Counted from the stretch's first letter, positions 44,476-53,750 are shown. The stretch: 64,000 nucleotides of DNA from Pandoraea apista (GCF_001465595.2 NZ_CP013481.2:4030001-4094000); one strand, 5' to 3'. Notes: a model not told the origin generated them from the letters alone. Made by a program: numbers and translations.

Positions 44476-45366
44476 ATGGACAATGTGATTCGCAAGACAA
44501 CCTTTCTCGGCGGTACCCACAATCGCCTCACGGCAGACGTCGGCGGCAATCCTGCGTCCGCCCCTGTCTTGCTGCTGCATGGCGGGGGGCAAACGCGGCA
44601 TTCCTGGCGCCAAACCCAACTCGAACTTATCGCCGCCGGCTTTTTTGTCGTCTCTCTCGATGCACGCGGTCACGGTGACTCGGAGTGGATCGCCAACGCC
44701 GACTATTCTTCCGACGCTCAGATACAGGACATCATCGCCGTGGCGAAAGCCATCGGCAGGCCTCCGGCGCTGGTGGGTGCATCCATGGGCGGGATGAACG
44801 CGCTAATGGCCTGCGGCGAGCACCCTGGGATCGCCAGCGCCCTGGTATTGGTCGATGTCACACCGCGATTGGAGATGGGCGGCGTCGATCGGATTCGCGC
44901 GTTCATGCACGCCAATCTCGACGGCTTCTCCACGCTTGACGACGCCGCCGACGCTGTCGCTGCCTATAACCCTGCCCGTCCGCGCCCCAGGAATCCCGAC
45001 GGGCTTCGCAAGAACCTTCGGCAGCATCAGGATGGCCGCTGGTACTGGCATTGGGATCCGAGAATCTTTGCTGACGACCCACGCACGAAACTTCATGGGC
45101 TGGCGCAGCGCATGCTGACTGCCGCCGAACGGCTCCGGCTACCCGCACTTCTGGTGCGAGGGGGCGAGAGCGACGTCGTAGGACAAGAGGGCGTTGACGA
45201 ACTACGAGCCCACATTCCTCACCTTGAGTACGCGGATATTGCCGGCGCCGGGCATATGATCGCCGGCGATCGCAACGACGCCTTCACCAACACCGTCGTC
45301 GGATTTCTGGGTCGGCATCTGCTGCCCGTCCGACGCGACGCCATGCTACAGCCGAACGCCCGATGA
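44476..45366 (+). CDS. Alpha/beta-hydrolase 2
   Basis: A 296-residue hydrolase with LLLHGGGQTRHSW, nucleophile elbow GASMGGM, an acid in VRGGESDVV and His in GAGHMIAGD. It resembles epoxide-hydrolase and lactonase-type enzymes in pattern. The substrate is unknown. It is a single-gene rightward unit under the operator at 44.3 kb. The start is uncertain; ATG 44476 has a weak CTGGA ribosome site. Confidence 0.78.
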   Translation: MDNVIRKTTFLGGTHNRLTADVGGNPASAPVLLLHGGGQTRHSWRQTQLELIAAGFFVVSLDARGHGDSEWIANADYSSDAQIQDIIAVAKAIGRPPALVGASMGGMNALMACGEHPGIASALVLVDVTPRLEMGGVDRIRAFMHANLDGFSTLDDAADAVAAYNPARPRPRNPDGLRKNLRQHQDGRWYWHWDPRIFADDPRTKLHGLAQRMLTAAERLRLPALLVRGGESDVVGQEGVDELRAHIPHLEYADIAGAGHMIAGDRNDAFTNTVVGFLGRHLLPVRRDAMLQPNAR

Positions 45367-45381
45367 CACGCGTCGCCGGCG

Positions 45382-45418
45382 AATAAAAAAATGCCCCCGA
45401 AGGTCACTTCGGGGGCAA
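45382..45418 (-). terminator. Rho-independent terminator of the DUF1302 gene
   Basis: TGCCCCCGAAG and CTTCGGGGGCA form a perfect 11-bp stem with a 4-base loop. On the minus strand it ends in a run of seven Ts. The stem also serves the convergent hydrolase gene. Confidence 0.88.
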
Positions 45419-45458
45419 AGAGACGGTGCCGGATTTGACTCCGGCAACGATGAGCCCG

Positions 45459-47114
45459 TCAGAATGTGGTCTTGAACGTCAGGGCAACCCAGTCATGTTG
45501 CGACTGCACCGCGTTGCTACCGTTCGTCGTTGTGACAACGCCCGTGATCGGATTCACGTTGTAGCGAGCGCGCGCGCTCACATACTTCACCCCTAATTCA
45601 TACTTCGAATACAACAGTCCAGTCACACCGATGGACCATGAGATCGAGCCCTGATTGCCACCGCCCAGTGCCGGACCATTGCCCGCGATCTGGTAGGCCA
45701 GCGACATCGGCATCGAAATATCCCAGCCCGCGATGGCTTGTGGCCACTGCGGCGTGAAGCCGATATTGATCCCCCACGCGTCCTTGGTTGAGCAACCGTC
45801 GTTCTTGGTTTGCCCGGCCGGACATCCGTAGCCAACGCCGTTGTACAAATTCGGATTGGTGGTGACGGCAAGCAGGCGGCTGTAGTTGATTTCCCCCTGC
45901 AACGTACCGCCAGCCCATAGCGGCGAGCGCGGCAGCAAGTAGACCGCGTTAATCACAGCATGCAATGTGTTGCCTCGTGGCCCTTCCGCCTCCGCATAGC
46001 TCGCCGAGCTGCCGTTTGTGGGACGCACCACATACCCCCCGACGGCGTTAAGCGCGGTATTGCGGCGGAACGACATTTCCGTACCGACACTAACCGTCGA
46101 GATGTTGCGAGTAAAACTCACCCCGTATAGCTCGGTACCCCGCGCAAAGTTATAGCGAAGCGACGAGCCCGCAGGCGTGACCTGCGTAAAGCCCCACGGA
46201 AGTTTTTCGTCAAACTTGCGGAAGTAGAGCCCGACTGTGCCCCCCAGCTCAGCCGGACTCCACCGCGCATTGACACCAAAATCCCCATGGTTCTTCGGGG
46301 TGAGATCTGGACCGTTAGGCAAACCCGGGGCCGCATAATCCGACCGCGCAGCGTCGCCTGACGCGAAATAGGTGCCGCCCGGCACAATCCGATAAGGTGC
46401 CCAGGCAAACGCATACTGCCCGGCAACGGAGAAGGTATCCGTCAACTGCATCTGGGCCGACAACTGATTACGGGGCAAGTACAGTTCCTTGGCCTCGGCC
46501 CCCGGGCTGGTGGCAGCCTTGATGGTGTCCACCGCCCCTTGCGCGTAGGCAATACTGTTGCTAACGGAGTAAAGCGACTCCCCCCAATACACATTGTGCT
46601 GACCGAGCTTGACGCTCAGCGATGTTTGCCCCAACTCGAAGGTGCCGAATACAAACGCATCGAGCAGTTCTCCCGAAGGGCCAACGATGTAACGTCGGGC
46701 ATAGCTGTTGTACGCCCCGTTCGCGTAGTTGCTCGACGAAATCGCAGGATTTCGCACGGAGTTGGTACCGTATGCCATCTCGTTCCAGGCGGCGCCACTC
46801 ACGCGAAAGCCGTATTTCCCCTGATAAATGAAATCGAGTTCCGACAAGAGGTCGACCCGATTGATAATCATGTCACCGGATTTGAAACGTCCCTCCGTTT
46901 CATCGTAGCCAGGGCTTCTATAGAACGCCGGACTGATCGGGTTCACCCGCCACGCGCCCGTGTAACGGACCGTGTTGTCCCAGCGCAAATCAATGTCGGG
47001 ATTGCCCACATCGATCGACATGCCCTGACTCGCGCCGGACACGCCAAGCAGTACCGTCGCCAAGGCGATGGACATTCTGTTTCGTGGGAAACGGACTCGT
47101 ATATTTCTTTTCAT
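45459..47114 (-). CDS. DUF1302 outer-membrane protein
   Basis: A 551-residue exported protein with a basic start (MKRNIRVRFPRNR), a signal peptide to about residue 31 and many alternating beta-strand segments. It ends in TFKTTF, the aromatic C-terminus of outer-membrane barrels. Family landmarks are IDLRWDNTVRYTGAWRV-like start, INRVDLLSELDF and QHNVYWGES. DUF1302 proteins usually accompany DUF1329, YCF48 and MMPL genes and probably form the outer-membrane component. Here it is split from those by about 17 kb but shares their operator. GGAGGAG precedes the ATG. Confidence 0.85.
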   Translation of the reverse strand: MKRNIRVRFPRNRMSIALATVLLGVSGASQGMSIDVGNPDIDLRWDNTVRYTGAWRVNPISPAFYRSPGYDETEGRFKSGDMIINRVDLLSELDFIYQGKYGFRVSGAAWNEMAYGTNSVRNPAISSSNYANGAYNSYARRYIVGPSGELLDAFVFGTFELGQTSLSVKLGQHNVYWGESLYSVSNSIAYAQGAVDTIKAATSPGAEAKELYLPRNQLSAQMQLTDTFSVAGQYAFAWAPYRIVPGGTYFASGDAARSDYAAPGLPNGPDLTPKNHGDFGVNARWSPAELGGTVGLYFRKFDEKLPWGFTQVTPAGSSLRYNFARGTELYGVSFTRNISTVSVGTEMSFRRNTALNAVGGYVVRPTNGSSASYAEAEGPRGNTLHAVINAVYLLPRSPLWAGGTLQGEINYSRLLAVTTNPNLYNGVGYGCPAGQTKNDGCSTKDAWGINIGFTPQWPQAIAGWDISMPMSLAYQIAGNGPALGGGNQGSISWSIGVTGLLYSKYELGVKYVSARARYNVNPITGVVTTTNGSNAVQSQHDWVALTFKTTF

Positions 47115-47199
47115 ACCGCTCGCTCTCCTCCTGTTGGCACACCCGCCACCGAAGTCGTATTGCCGAGGGTCTCCAACCTCGGCCGCTCCGTGCGGCTCA

Positions 47200-47222
47200 A
47201 TTACTGACGTTTCATCAGTTTT
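47200..47222. promoter_or_regulatory. Island operator copy (DUF1302 side)
   Basis: ATTACTG-N9-CAGTTTT lies 86 bases upstream of the DUF1302 gene and is the first of three copies in the DUF1302/TetR region. Confidence 0.7.
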
Positions 47223-47259
47223 CAGAAGTAGGCCACGGATACCCTGTCATCGTCAAGGA

Positions 47260-47282
47260 ATAACAGATAGATCGTCAGCTTT
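47260..47282. promoter_or_regulatory. Island operator copy (middle, weak half)
   Basis: ATAACAG-N9-CAGCTTT. The left half differs at one base of the core and the right half at one flanking base. Confidence 0.5.
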
Positions 47283-47329
47283 TAGCCATAGGGAATCCCC
47301 CCATTTATTCGCGCGCGACATTGCTGCAA

Positions 47330-47352
47330 ATAAATGATGTATCATCAGTTTT
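47330..47352. promoter_or_regulatory. Island operator copy (TetR side)
   Basis: ATAAATG-N9-CAGTTTT, one good half, lies about 130 bases before the chosen TetR start. Confidence 0.55.
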
Positions 47353-47483
47353 GTATTGATGTAATGCCCTCCCTGCCAGTCGCGATTCCGCGACAACTAC
47401 CTGCCCTTATCCGGATGTGTCAAAATAAAAAGATATCTCCGCGGATTCGCTTGATGGAAAGCGACATCGCGTATGTGGACCAC

Positions 47484-48401
47484 ATGAAAATCACGGACAT
47501 GCACATGAGCATCGTCGTCAATCAGAACAAGCAGGGACAGAAGCTAGGCCGCAAGGGCCAGGAAACGCGTGCACGGCTGATGGAAGCCGCACGCAGGTTG
47601 CTCGATACCCATTCGCCGGTCGAGCTGACGGCCGTCGCGATTGCGGCCGAAGCCGGCACGTCGCCGGCGAGCTTTTATATGTATTTCGACGACACCAAGG
47701 ATTTGCTGTTCGCGCTGAGCGAAGTCGCCGGTCAGGACATGGCGAAGATCCATGCGATCTTTGACGAGCCTTGGGCCATCGACAACCTCTACCATCGGGC
47801 GATGGATGTCATCGAAGCGCTGAACGCGGTATGGGACAAGCACCGGCCCGTCTTGCGCTACCGAAACCTCGAGGCCACGCGCGGCGACCCGCGCTTTGCC
47901 GAGCTTCGACTCAATACCTTCATCCCCTTCATCCAGCGCTTTGCTCAATGCATCCTTGCGGTCAATCCCGCGCAGGGCACACGTCGGCGTGCGGACGCCT
48001 ACGCTGAAGCCTCCATCATCCAGGGGGCCATGGAACATATGGCCGCGACTGACCCGGAAGTCATGGAGCGAGGCCTGGGTATCAAGCGAATTAACGACAA
48101 TATGGCGCGGATCATCACGCTGGTAATGACCGGTGGTCAGCCCCCGGGCGATGCCCTGCTCGACGCCCCAGCGTCTGCCAAGGCCGCACAAGCCGCGGAA
48201 ACCGCGAAGAAGAAGCCGCGGGCCTCGGCACGCAAACCCGCAGCGCCAGCGCAACAGGGGGCCGTTGCGGCCAAGAAGCCGGCGAAAGCAGCCCCTAAGC
48301 GCGTCCTCAAGTCCGCGGGTGCTCAAGCGGAACTGAAGCTGAATCCTCCGCCGGCAACCAAGGCACCTCGCAAGACCCCCAAACGAACAGCCGCCCGTTA
48401 A
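47484..48401 (+). CDS. TetR-family regulator with histone-like C-terminal tail
   Basis: About 305 residues. The N-terminal TetR DNA-binding domain shows GRKGQETRARLMEAARRLL and the HTH AAEAGTSPASFYMYFDDTKDLL. A ligand domain follows to about residue 225. The last 75 or so residues are Lys/Ala/Pro-rich (KKKPRASARKPAAPAQ, KKPAKAAPKR, KAPRKTPKR), like histone H1 or AlgP tails and not usual for TetR proteins. It is divergent from DUF1302 with three operator copies between, the classical picture of autorepression. By inference it controls the whole island. The start is uncertain: ATG 47484 was chosen, but frames remain open to 47334. Confidence 0.85.
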   Translation: MKITDMHMSIVVNQNKQGQKLGRKGQETRARLMEAARRLLDTHSPVELTAVAIAAEAGTSPASFYMYFDDTKDLLFALSEVAGQDMAKIHAIFDEPWAIDNLYHRAMDVIEALNAVWDKHRPVLRYRNLEATRGDPRFAELRLNTFIPFIQRFAQCILAVNPAQGTRRRADAYAEASIIQGAMEHMAATDPEVMERGLGIKRINDNMARIITLVMTGGQPPGDALLDAPASAKAAQAAETAKKKPRASARKPAAPAQQGAVAAKKPAKAAPKRVLKSAGAQAELKLNPPPATKAPRKTPKRTAAR

Positions 48402-48482
48402 GCGCTAGCCGGCAACGCCTGTCGCCGGCAGTAGGGATCGCAGATCGCTCTGCGTGCCAGTAGCGGCTGCGAGCCACTGCGA

Positions 48483-49628
48483 TTAGCCAACCACGATTCG
48501 CTCGCGCTCCGCCAATTGCTCCAGATGATAATGAGAGCTGCCGAGAAGATTTTCGAAGGTTGTGATCCGCTTGAAATGATGACCGACGACGTACTCGTCG
48601 GTCACGCCGATTCCTCCGTGCAATTGAATGGCCTGCGCGCAGACAAACCGGGTGCTGCGGCCAACGTGAACTTTGGCTGCCCTGAGCGCTGCCTCACGCG
48701 CCTGCCGTTCCTGAGGCATCGCGGCCAGCGCCTGAAACACCATGCAGCGCGCCAGCTCCAACTCAATCAGCATTTCGCTCATGCGGTGCTGCAGTGACTG
48801 GAATGTGCTGAGCGTCACGCCAAATTGCTTGCGCACCTTCAGGTAGTCACGGGTGATCCAAAGGGCACGGTCTGCCACGCCCACCGCCTCGGCGCACGCC
48901 GCCAATAATGCATGGTCTGCGCCGATCTGCAACGCATCGGCCGCGCCGCCCACGGGTCCGAGCAATTGCGCCCGGTCGAGCACGACGTCATGCAACGAAA
49001 TGTCGGCACACCATCGGTTATCGATCATGCGGACATCCCGAATCACCAGGCCGGGCGTATCACGCTTGATGACAAACAGCGAAATGCCCTGCGCATCCGA
49101 CACCTCGGACGCCGTGCGTGCCGAGACGAGGAAGCAATCGGCCACATTGCCGCCCACGACTGCGGATTTGTTGCCATTGATCCGCCAGCGCTCGCCCCCG
49201 ATCGAACTCGCCGTGGTTTCCACCCATGACAGATTCCCGCGCGCCTGCGCTTCCCCATGCGCAACCACCGGTCGCGCGGCCCCAACAACGAGTTGCTCCA
49301 CCAGCGCTTTGGCCTGAGCATCGTCGCCCAAGGCCGCCAACGTCTGCCCCGCGAGAACGGCGATCGCCCAAAACGGCTCGACGAACAATACCTCGCCCAT
49401 CGCTTCCATCAGGATCGCGGTATCGATCTCGTTGCCGCCCAGCCCGCCGTGAGATTCAGGCAATGCCATGCCAAGCCATCCCAGCTCGGCCATCGTGGCC
49501 CAACGCTCGGCGTCGAAACTCCCGCGAGCGACCAGTTCGTGACGTTTCTCGAACCCGCAATGGTCAGCGAGATAACGACGCACGCTGTCCTTCAACATCT
49601 GCTGCTCTTCGTTCAGGTGAAAATCCAT
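48483..49628 (-). CDS. Acyl-CoA dehydrogenase subunit, pair 1 (short, lacks GG-x-x-E motif)
   Basis: This 381-residue ACAD has the family N-terminus (FHLNEEQQMLKDSVRRYLAD), LRDYL-type FAD contacts (ITRDYLKVRKQFG) and the late HGGIGVTDEY block. The C-terminal Gly-Gly-x-x-Glu motif of ordinary ACADs is replaced by FENLLGSSHYHLEQL. It is four bases downstream of an ACAD that has this motif, so an alpha2beta2 enzyme as in steroid catabolism is likely. Last gene of the leftward unit DUF35 - four ACADs; convergent with the TetR gene. Confidence 0.84.
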   Translation of the reverse strand: MDFHLNEEQQMLKDSVRRYLADHCGFEKRHELVARGSFDAERWATMAELGWLGMALPESHGGLGGNEIDTAILMEAMGEVLFVEPFWAIAVLAGQTLAALGDDAQAKALVEQLVVGAARPVVAHGEAQARGNLSWVETTASSIGGERWRINGNKSAVVGGNVADCFLVSARTASEVSDAQGISLFVIKRDTPGLVIRDVRMIDNRWCADISLHDVVLDRAQLLGPVGGAADALQIGADHALLAACAEAVGVADRALWITRDYLKVRKQFGVTLSTFQSLQHRMSEMLIELELARCMVFQALAAMPQERQAREAALRAAKVHVGRSTRFVCAQAIQLHGGIGVTDEYVVGHHFKRITTFENLLGSSHYHLEQLAERERIVVG

Positions 49629-49632
49629 GGGC

Positions 49633-50829
49633 TCACAATTCCAGGAATGAACGCGCAATAATCGTGCGCTGCACTTCGTTCGCACCGCCATAGATGGTAG
49701 TGGCGCGGCGATACATGAAATCGGGCAATACCCCCGGTGCGTATTCTGGTCCCGGGGGCCATGTGGCTTCGCCCCCCGGCGTTCGATCCGGATCGGGATA
49801 GATATAGGTTCCGTAATCACCCAGCGCTTCGACTTGCATCTCGCCGATCTTCTGCAGCAACTCCGAGCCACGTACCTTCAGCAACGAGCCCACGGGTAGC
49901 GTGGAACCCTCGTCCTTTTCGTACAGTGCCCGCAACGTGAGCCACTCAAGCGCCTGGAGGTCGATCTCCAACTGCGCAAGCCTGGACGCAAAGCCGGGAG
50001 CATCGATCAATCGCGTGCCGTTCGTTCGCTCGAGACGCGCCATCGCGCGCAGCTGCTCGAGATTTCGTTTATTTCTCGGCCACTCGGCACTAAAGGCACG
50101 CTCCAGGTCGAGCAAGTACTTGCCATAGGTCCAGCCCTTGCCCTCTTCCCCCACCAGGTAGCGAGCTGGTGTGCGCACGTCGTCGAAGAAAACTTCGTTG
50201 AGCGTATGGCTCTCACCGATATCGATGATCGGCCGTATCGTCACACCCGGCGCATTCTTGTCGACCAACAACATGGATATCCCGCGCTGGCGCGCTTCCG
50301 GATCGGTTTTCGCAAGCAGAAAAATCGTCTCCGCCGTCTCGACGTATGAGGTCCATATCTTTCGACCGTTGATCACATAGTCGTCGCCATCACGCACGGC
50401 ACGGGTCGACAGAGACGCCAGGTCGGATCCGGCGTTGGGCTCGGAGAAGCCCTGCCCCCAAAAAACGTCTCCATTGAGGATACGGGGACCGAACTCCTGC
50501 TTCAGTGCATCGCTACCGAAGGTCATGATCACTGGGCCGATCATCTTGAAGCCCGCGGTGTCGATAGGGGGCGCACCCGCCATGAAGCATTCTTCCTCGA
50601 AGATGAATTGCCGAACCGGCGACCACCCCGTGCCCCCCCACGCCGTCGGCCAGTTGGCCCCGGACCAACCGTGACGGTTCAGGATGCGTGTCCAGTCGCG
50701 CTGGTCTTCACGCAAAAAATGGTAACCACGCCGCGTGCGAACCGCCATATCGACCGGAAGATGCTCGCGAAGGAACACCCGCACTTCGTCGCGAAATGCG
50801 ACATCATCGGGATCGATGTCAAAATTCAT
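49633..50829 (-). CDS. Acyl-CoA dehydrogenase subunit, pair 1 (with GGANEV motif)
   Basis: A 398-residue ACAD with WPTAWGGTGWSPVRQFIF, QGFSEPNAGSDLASL, INGRKIWTSYVE and a C-terminal GGANEVQRTIIAR. These blocks define the FadE17/FadE-large-acyl subgroup acting on bulky acyl-CoAs. Paired with the next gene. CCGGAG lies five bases before the ATG. It dehydrogenates an acyl-CoA at C2-C3 and passes electrons to EtfAB, which are encoded at 59-61 kb. Confidence 0.85.
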   Translation of the reverse strand: MNFDIDPDDVAFRDEVRVFLREHLPVDMAVRTRRGYHFLREDQRDWTRILNRHGWSGANWPTAWGGTGWSPVRQFIFEEECFMAGAPPIDTAGFKMIGPVIMTFGSDALKQEFGPRILNGDVFWGQGFSEPNAGSDLASLSTRAVRDGDDYVINGRKIWTSYVETAETIFLLAKTDPEARQRGISMLLVDKNAPGVTIRPIIDIGESHTLNEVFFDDVRTPARYLVGEEGKGWTYGKYLLDLERAFSAEWPRNKRNLEQLRAMARLERTNGTRLIDAPGFASRLAQLEIDLQALEWLTLRALYEKDEGSTLPVGSLLKVRGSELLQKIGEMQVEALGDYGTYIYPDPDRTPGGEATWPPGPEYAPGVLPDFMYRRATTIYGGANEVQRTIIARSFLEL

Positions 50830-50879
50830 GGGAACTCCGGAAATGATGGACGCCGCGCCCATGCGCCGACGTCCGACGA

Positions 50880-52079
50880 TCACAACTGGTTGAACGGCAC
50901 GCCTTTATCGGGGCGGTAGTCCTGGGGGAGCCCCAGAATTCGCTCGGCGAGCGTATTGATAAGGACTTCGTCGGTTCCGCCTGCAATGCGCAGACTGGGA
51001 TCGATCCAGGAACGGGCGAAGTCCCTGAGAGGCGATGCCTCTGGATCGAGTTGAACCCCGTCGGCCCCCAGCAGATCGAGCGCGAGCGCGCTCATGCGCT
51101 GCCGTGTGCGCCCGAGCAGCAGCTTTCGGATCGCGCCCTCAGGGCCGGGCTGACGACCACGGGCCATCGCGCTGACCGCACGTTGATGGATCGAGCGCAG
51201 CCCCTGGCGCTCCGTGATCACTTGTGCGATCAAGGCTCGCACCTCCCCATCTTCAAGGGCGGGACGTCCTTGAATTCGTGCGTGTCTCGCAATCTCGACA
51301 AACGCTTCCAGGGTCGGCCCGTAGCCCGACTCGTCAGTGACTGCATAGCGCTCTATCATCAAGGTCTCGATGGCGACCTTGAAGCCGGCGCCGACTTCAC
51401 CGAGCCGCTGGGCATCGGGCACGAAGACGTTATCGAAGAACACTTCGTTAAGATCAGGTTCATCCACCAGACGGCGAATCGGGCGAACCGTGATCCCGGG
51501 CGAGCGCATGTCCAGGTAAAAATAGGTCAGCCCGGCATGCTTGGGGACCGTCGCGTCGGTGCGTGCGATTATCACGCCCCAATCCGCGATCTGAGCCCAG
51601 CTCGTCCATACCTTCTGCCCGTTTAACACCCATCCATCGTCCTTGCGCTCGGCACGCAATCGCAACGCGGCAAGATCGGTGCCGGCCGATGGCTCGGAGA
51701 ACAATTGACACCAGATATGTTCCCCGCGGATCGCGGGGGGACCCAAGCGCCGACGCTCGTCCTCGGTCGCATGCCTTAGCATGATCGGCACGGGATTGCT
51801 CAGACTCACACTGAAGTAAGTCCATGGCACGTCATAGCGCATTTCCTCTTCGCTGAACACGATCTTCTCGAGCTCGCTCCCGCCCGCGCCGCCATAGCAT
51901 GTGGGGAGTGTGATGCCAGCGTAGCCGTTGGCAGCCTTGAGCGCCTGCCATTCCCGCGCGAGGGCCAAATCGGCCTCGAAGCTCAATCCGTGCCGAGCCT
52001 CTCCCGAGTAGCGAGGCGCATTTTCCGCCAGCCAATGTGCGGCGCGCGCCCGGTAGGCTTGCAGATCGTCGTCCATCAT
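50880..52079 (-). CDS. Acyl-CoA dehydrogenase subunit, pair 2 (with GGTDEV motif)
   Basis: A 399-residue ACAD, paralogous to the preceding one, with TLPTCYGGAGGSELEKIVF, CQLFSEPSAGTDLAAL, LNGQKVWTSWAQ and a C-terminal GGTDEVLINTLAERILGL. Its ATG overlaps the stop of the next upstream ACAD gene (ATGA), showing tight coupling with that partner. It is preceded by GGGAGACGAC. The two pairs together suggest two dehydrogenation steps on bulky acyl-CoAs. Confidence 0.85.
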   Translation of the reverse strand: MMDDDLQAYRARAAHWLAENAPRYSGEARHGLSFEADLALAREWQALKAANGYAGITLPTCYGGAGGSELEKIVFSEEEMRYDVPWTYFSVSLSNPVPIMLRHATEDERRRLGPPAIRGEHIWCQLFSEPSAGTDLAALRLRAERKDDGWVLNGQKVWTSWAQIADWGVIIARTDATVPKHAGLTYFYLDMRSPGITVRPIRRLVDEPDLNEVFFDNVFVPDAQRLGEVGAGFKVAIETLMIERYAVTDESGYGPTLEAFVEIARHARIQGRPALEDGEVRALIAQVITERQGLRSIHQRAVSAMARGRQPGPEGAIRKLLLGRTRQRMSALALDLLGADGVQLDPEASPLRDFARSWIDPSLRIAGGTDEVLINTLAERILGLPQDYRPDKGVPFNQL

Positions 52080-53191
52080 TTTGTCGTCTCCCGCGCCATG
52101 CCAGCATTGAACCCCGCCCCGGCCATCAACTGTTCCCGCCAGAACAGGGCATTTCCCCATTCGAGCGCGAGTGTGCGTGAGCGACGGTAATAGTGATGCG
52201 GCTGTGCCTCCCAGGTAATACCAATGGCACCGTGCGTCTGGATACTCTCTCGTGCGGCAAACTCATACGCCTCGGTCGCCGCCAGACGAGCCCCCGCGGC
52301 AAGCCCCAACCATGTCGGCTCGCCGGCGTCGAGCGCAGCGAGCGCGTCAAGCGAGCAACCGCGCGCGATCTCGATGCGCACATACATCTCGGCAAGCTTG
52401 GTCTTGATCGCCTGGAACCGACCGATCGGTTGTCCAAACGCAGTGCGCTCCATGGCGTAGTCCCGCGCGAGATCCAGGCACGCCTGCGCCCCCCCCAATT
52501 GCTCAAAGGCGGTCGCCAACGCGATCTCGCCCGCAACTCTCCAGAACAGCGCGGGGGCGTCGTTACCGACGATCTCGGCCGGGGCTCCTGTAAAGCGGAG
52601 CCGTGCCGACGCCCGGCTGTTGTCCAGCGTCGGTGCCGTTTCCCGTGTGACGCCCCCGCCTGCGAGTTCGACCAACACCAAACAGGTGCCGGTATCGCAA
52701 GACGCGTGTACCAATGCGACATCGGCACTTGCGCCAAACGGGATAAACGCGGTTTCGCCAAACAGCCCATCGGGCGTCAGAGAGACCGTGGGATTCACGG
52801 CCAACCCTCCCTCGCCGGGCGCAGTAAAAGCCAGGCAAGCATGCGTCTCACCTTCGAGCAGCCTCTGCCCGGCCGCAAGCAATGAGGGTGCGTCGTGGCA
52901 TTCAAGCAAGACACGAGCCAGTGCCCCACTCGCGATCAACGGCAAAGACCCGGTGGTTCGCCCCAATTCCTCTGCGAACATGCACGTTGCCCCCCACCCC
53001 AACCCGAGACCACCGGCAGCGTCGGGCACGGATGCAGACGGCCACCCCAGCGCGACCACTTCACGCCAGGTAACGTGGTCGAAAGTCCCCGGCACCTCAA
53101 GCAGTGCTTTCAGGTGGTCGTGCGAGAGTGCATCTTTCAAAAAGCGCCGGGCCTGGTCCCGGATCGGCGCGAGATCGTCGTGATCTTCCAT
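52076..53191 (-). CDS. Acyl-CoA dehydrogenase subunit, pair 2 (short, lacks GG-x-x-E motif)
   Basis: A 371-residue ACAD-fold protein, more divergent than its neighbours. It keeps the mid-domain RDYAMERTAFGQPIGRFQAIK and late THGAIGITWE blocks, but the C-terminus reads RRSRTLALEWGNALFWREQL in place of the usual motif. It begins 10 bases after the DUF35 stop and overlaps the next ACAD. It is probably the second subunit of a heteromer. Confidence 0.82.
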   Translation of the reverse strand: MEDHDDLAPIRDQARRFLKDALSHDHLKALLEVPGTFDHVTWREVVALGWPSASVPDAAGGLGLGWGATCMFAEELGRTTGSLPLIASGALARVLLECHDAPSLLAAGQRLLEGETHACLAFTAPGEGGLAVNPTVSLTPDGLFGETAFIPFGASADVALVHASCDTGTCLVLVELAGGGVTRETAPTLDNSRASARLRFTGAPAEIVGNDAPALFWRVAGEIALATAFEQLGGAQACLDLARDYAMERTAFGQPIGRFQAIKTKLAEMYVRIEIARGCSLDALAALDAGEPTWLGLAAGARLAATEAYEFAARESIQTHGAIGITWEAQPHHYYRRSRTLALEWGNALFWREQLMAGAGFNAGMARETTK

Positions 53192-53201
53192 TAGATTCTC
53201 G

Positions 53202-53609
53202 TTATTCGGTCACTGGCGTGAACAGCGGCAGAAACACATCCTCCACCGGTTCAAACACAACCTTGACGCGCTGCCCGATTTTCACCAGATCGGGCGGCAC
53301 GCCGACAATGTTGGTGGTGAGATTCAGACCCGGCTGCTCCGGCAAGCTGACGATGGCGATGGCATACGGCACCTCCACGTCAGGAAACCATGGTTGGTGG
53401 TTAACCGTCACCGCTTCGACGGTGCCAAACCCCGACAGCACTTCGGGCGCCACATCCCGGCTCAGACATTGCGAACAAATTACCCCGGCCGGGTGCTGCC
53501 AGTGACCGCACCCGCGACAACGCTGCATTCGCAATTTGCCGTCGGCCCCGCTCGTCCAAAAGAAGCGGTTGATATCGGTGAGAAGCGGAAGGGGGCGAAA
53601 GGTCGTCAT
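53202..53609 (-). CDS. DUF35 (Zn-ribbon/OB-fold) acyl-CoA-binding protein
   Basis: This 135-residue protein has an N-terminal helix (LTDINRFFWTSG), a four-Cys Zn ribbon (CRGCGHWQHPAGVICSQC) and an OB-fold (GTVEAVTVNHQPW onward). DUF35 proteins are obligate partners of SCP2-type thiolases and of Ltp2-type aldolases. The thiolase-like gene at 28.5 kb, and less likely the thiolase at 34.8 kb, are candidate partners. It heads the unit of four ACADs with a consensus operator 80 bases upstream. The start may also be ATG 53621. Confidence 0.85.
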   Translation of the reverse strand: MTTFRPLPLLTDINRFFWTSGADGKLRMQRCRGCGHWQHPAGVICSQCLSRDVAPEVLSGFGTVEAVTVNHQPWFPDVEVPYAIAIVSLPEQPGLNLTTNIVGVPPDLVKIGQRVKVVFEPVEDVFLPLFTPVTE

Positions 53610-53688
53610 AACGGTTCCCATTGAATCGAGTGGCGCCCAAGTACCGCATGTCCTCAGGCCAGTTGCATCTCAAAATGCAGATTAACAC

Positions 53689-53711
53689 AAAACTGTTACA
53701 TCGTCAGTTTT
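53689..53711. promoter_or_regulatory. Island operator copy (consensus)
   Basis: AAAACTG-N9-CAGTTTT with centre TTACATCGT, identical over 26 bases to the copy at 33.7 kb. It lies upstream of DUF35 and the four ACADs. Confidence 0.75.
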
Positions 53712-53750
53712 TCGAAACGCAACACGTATGTGAGTGCAGGACAACGGTCA

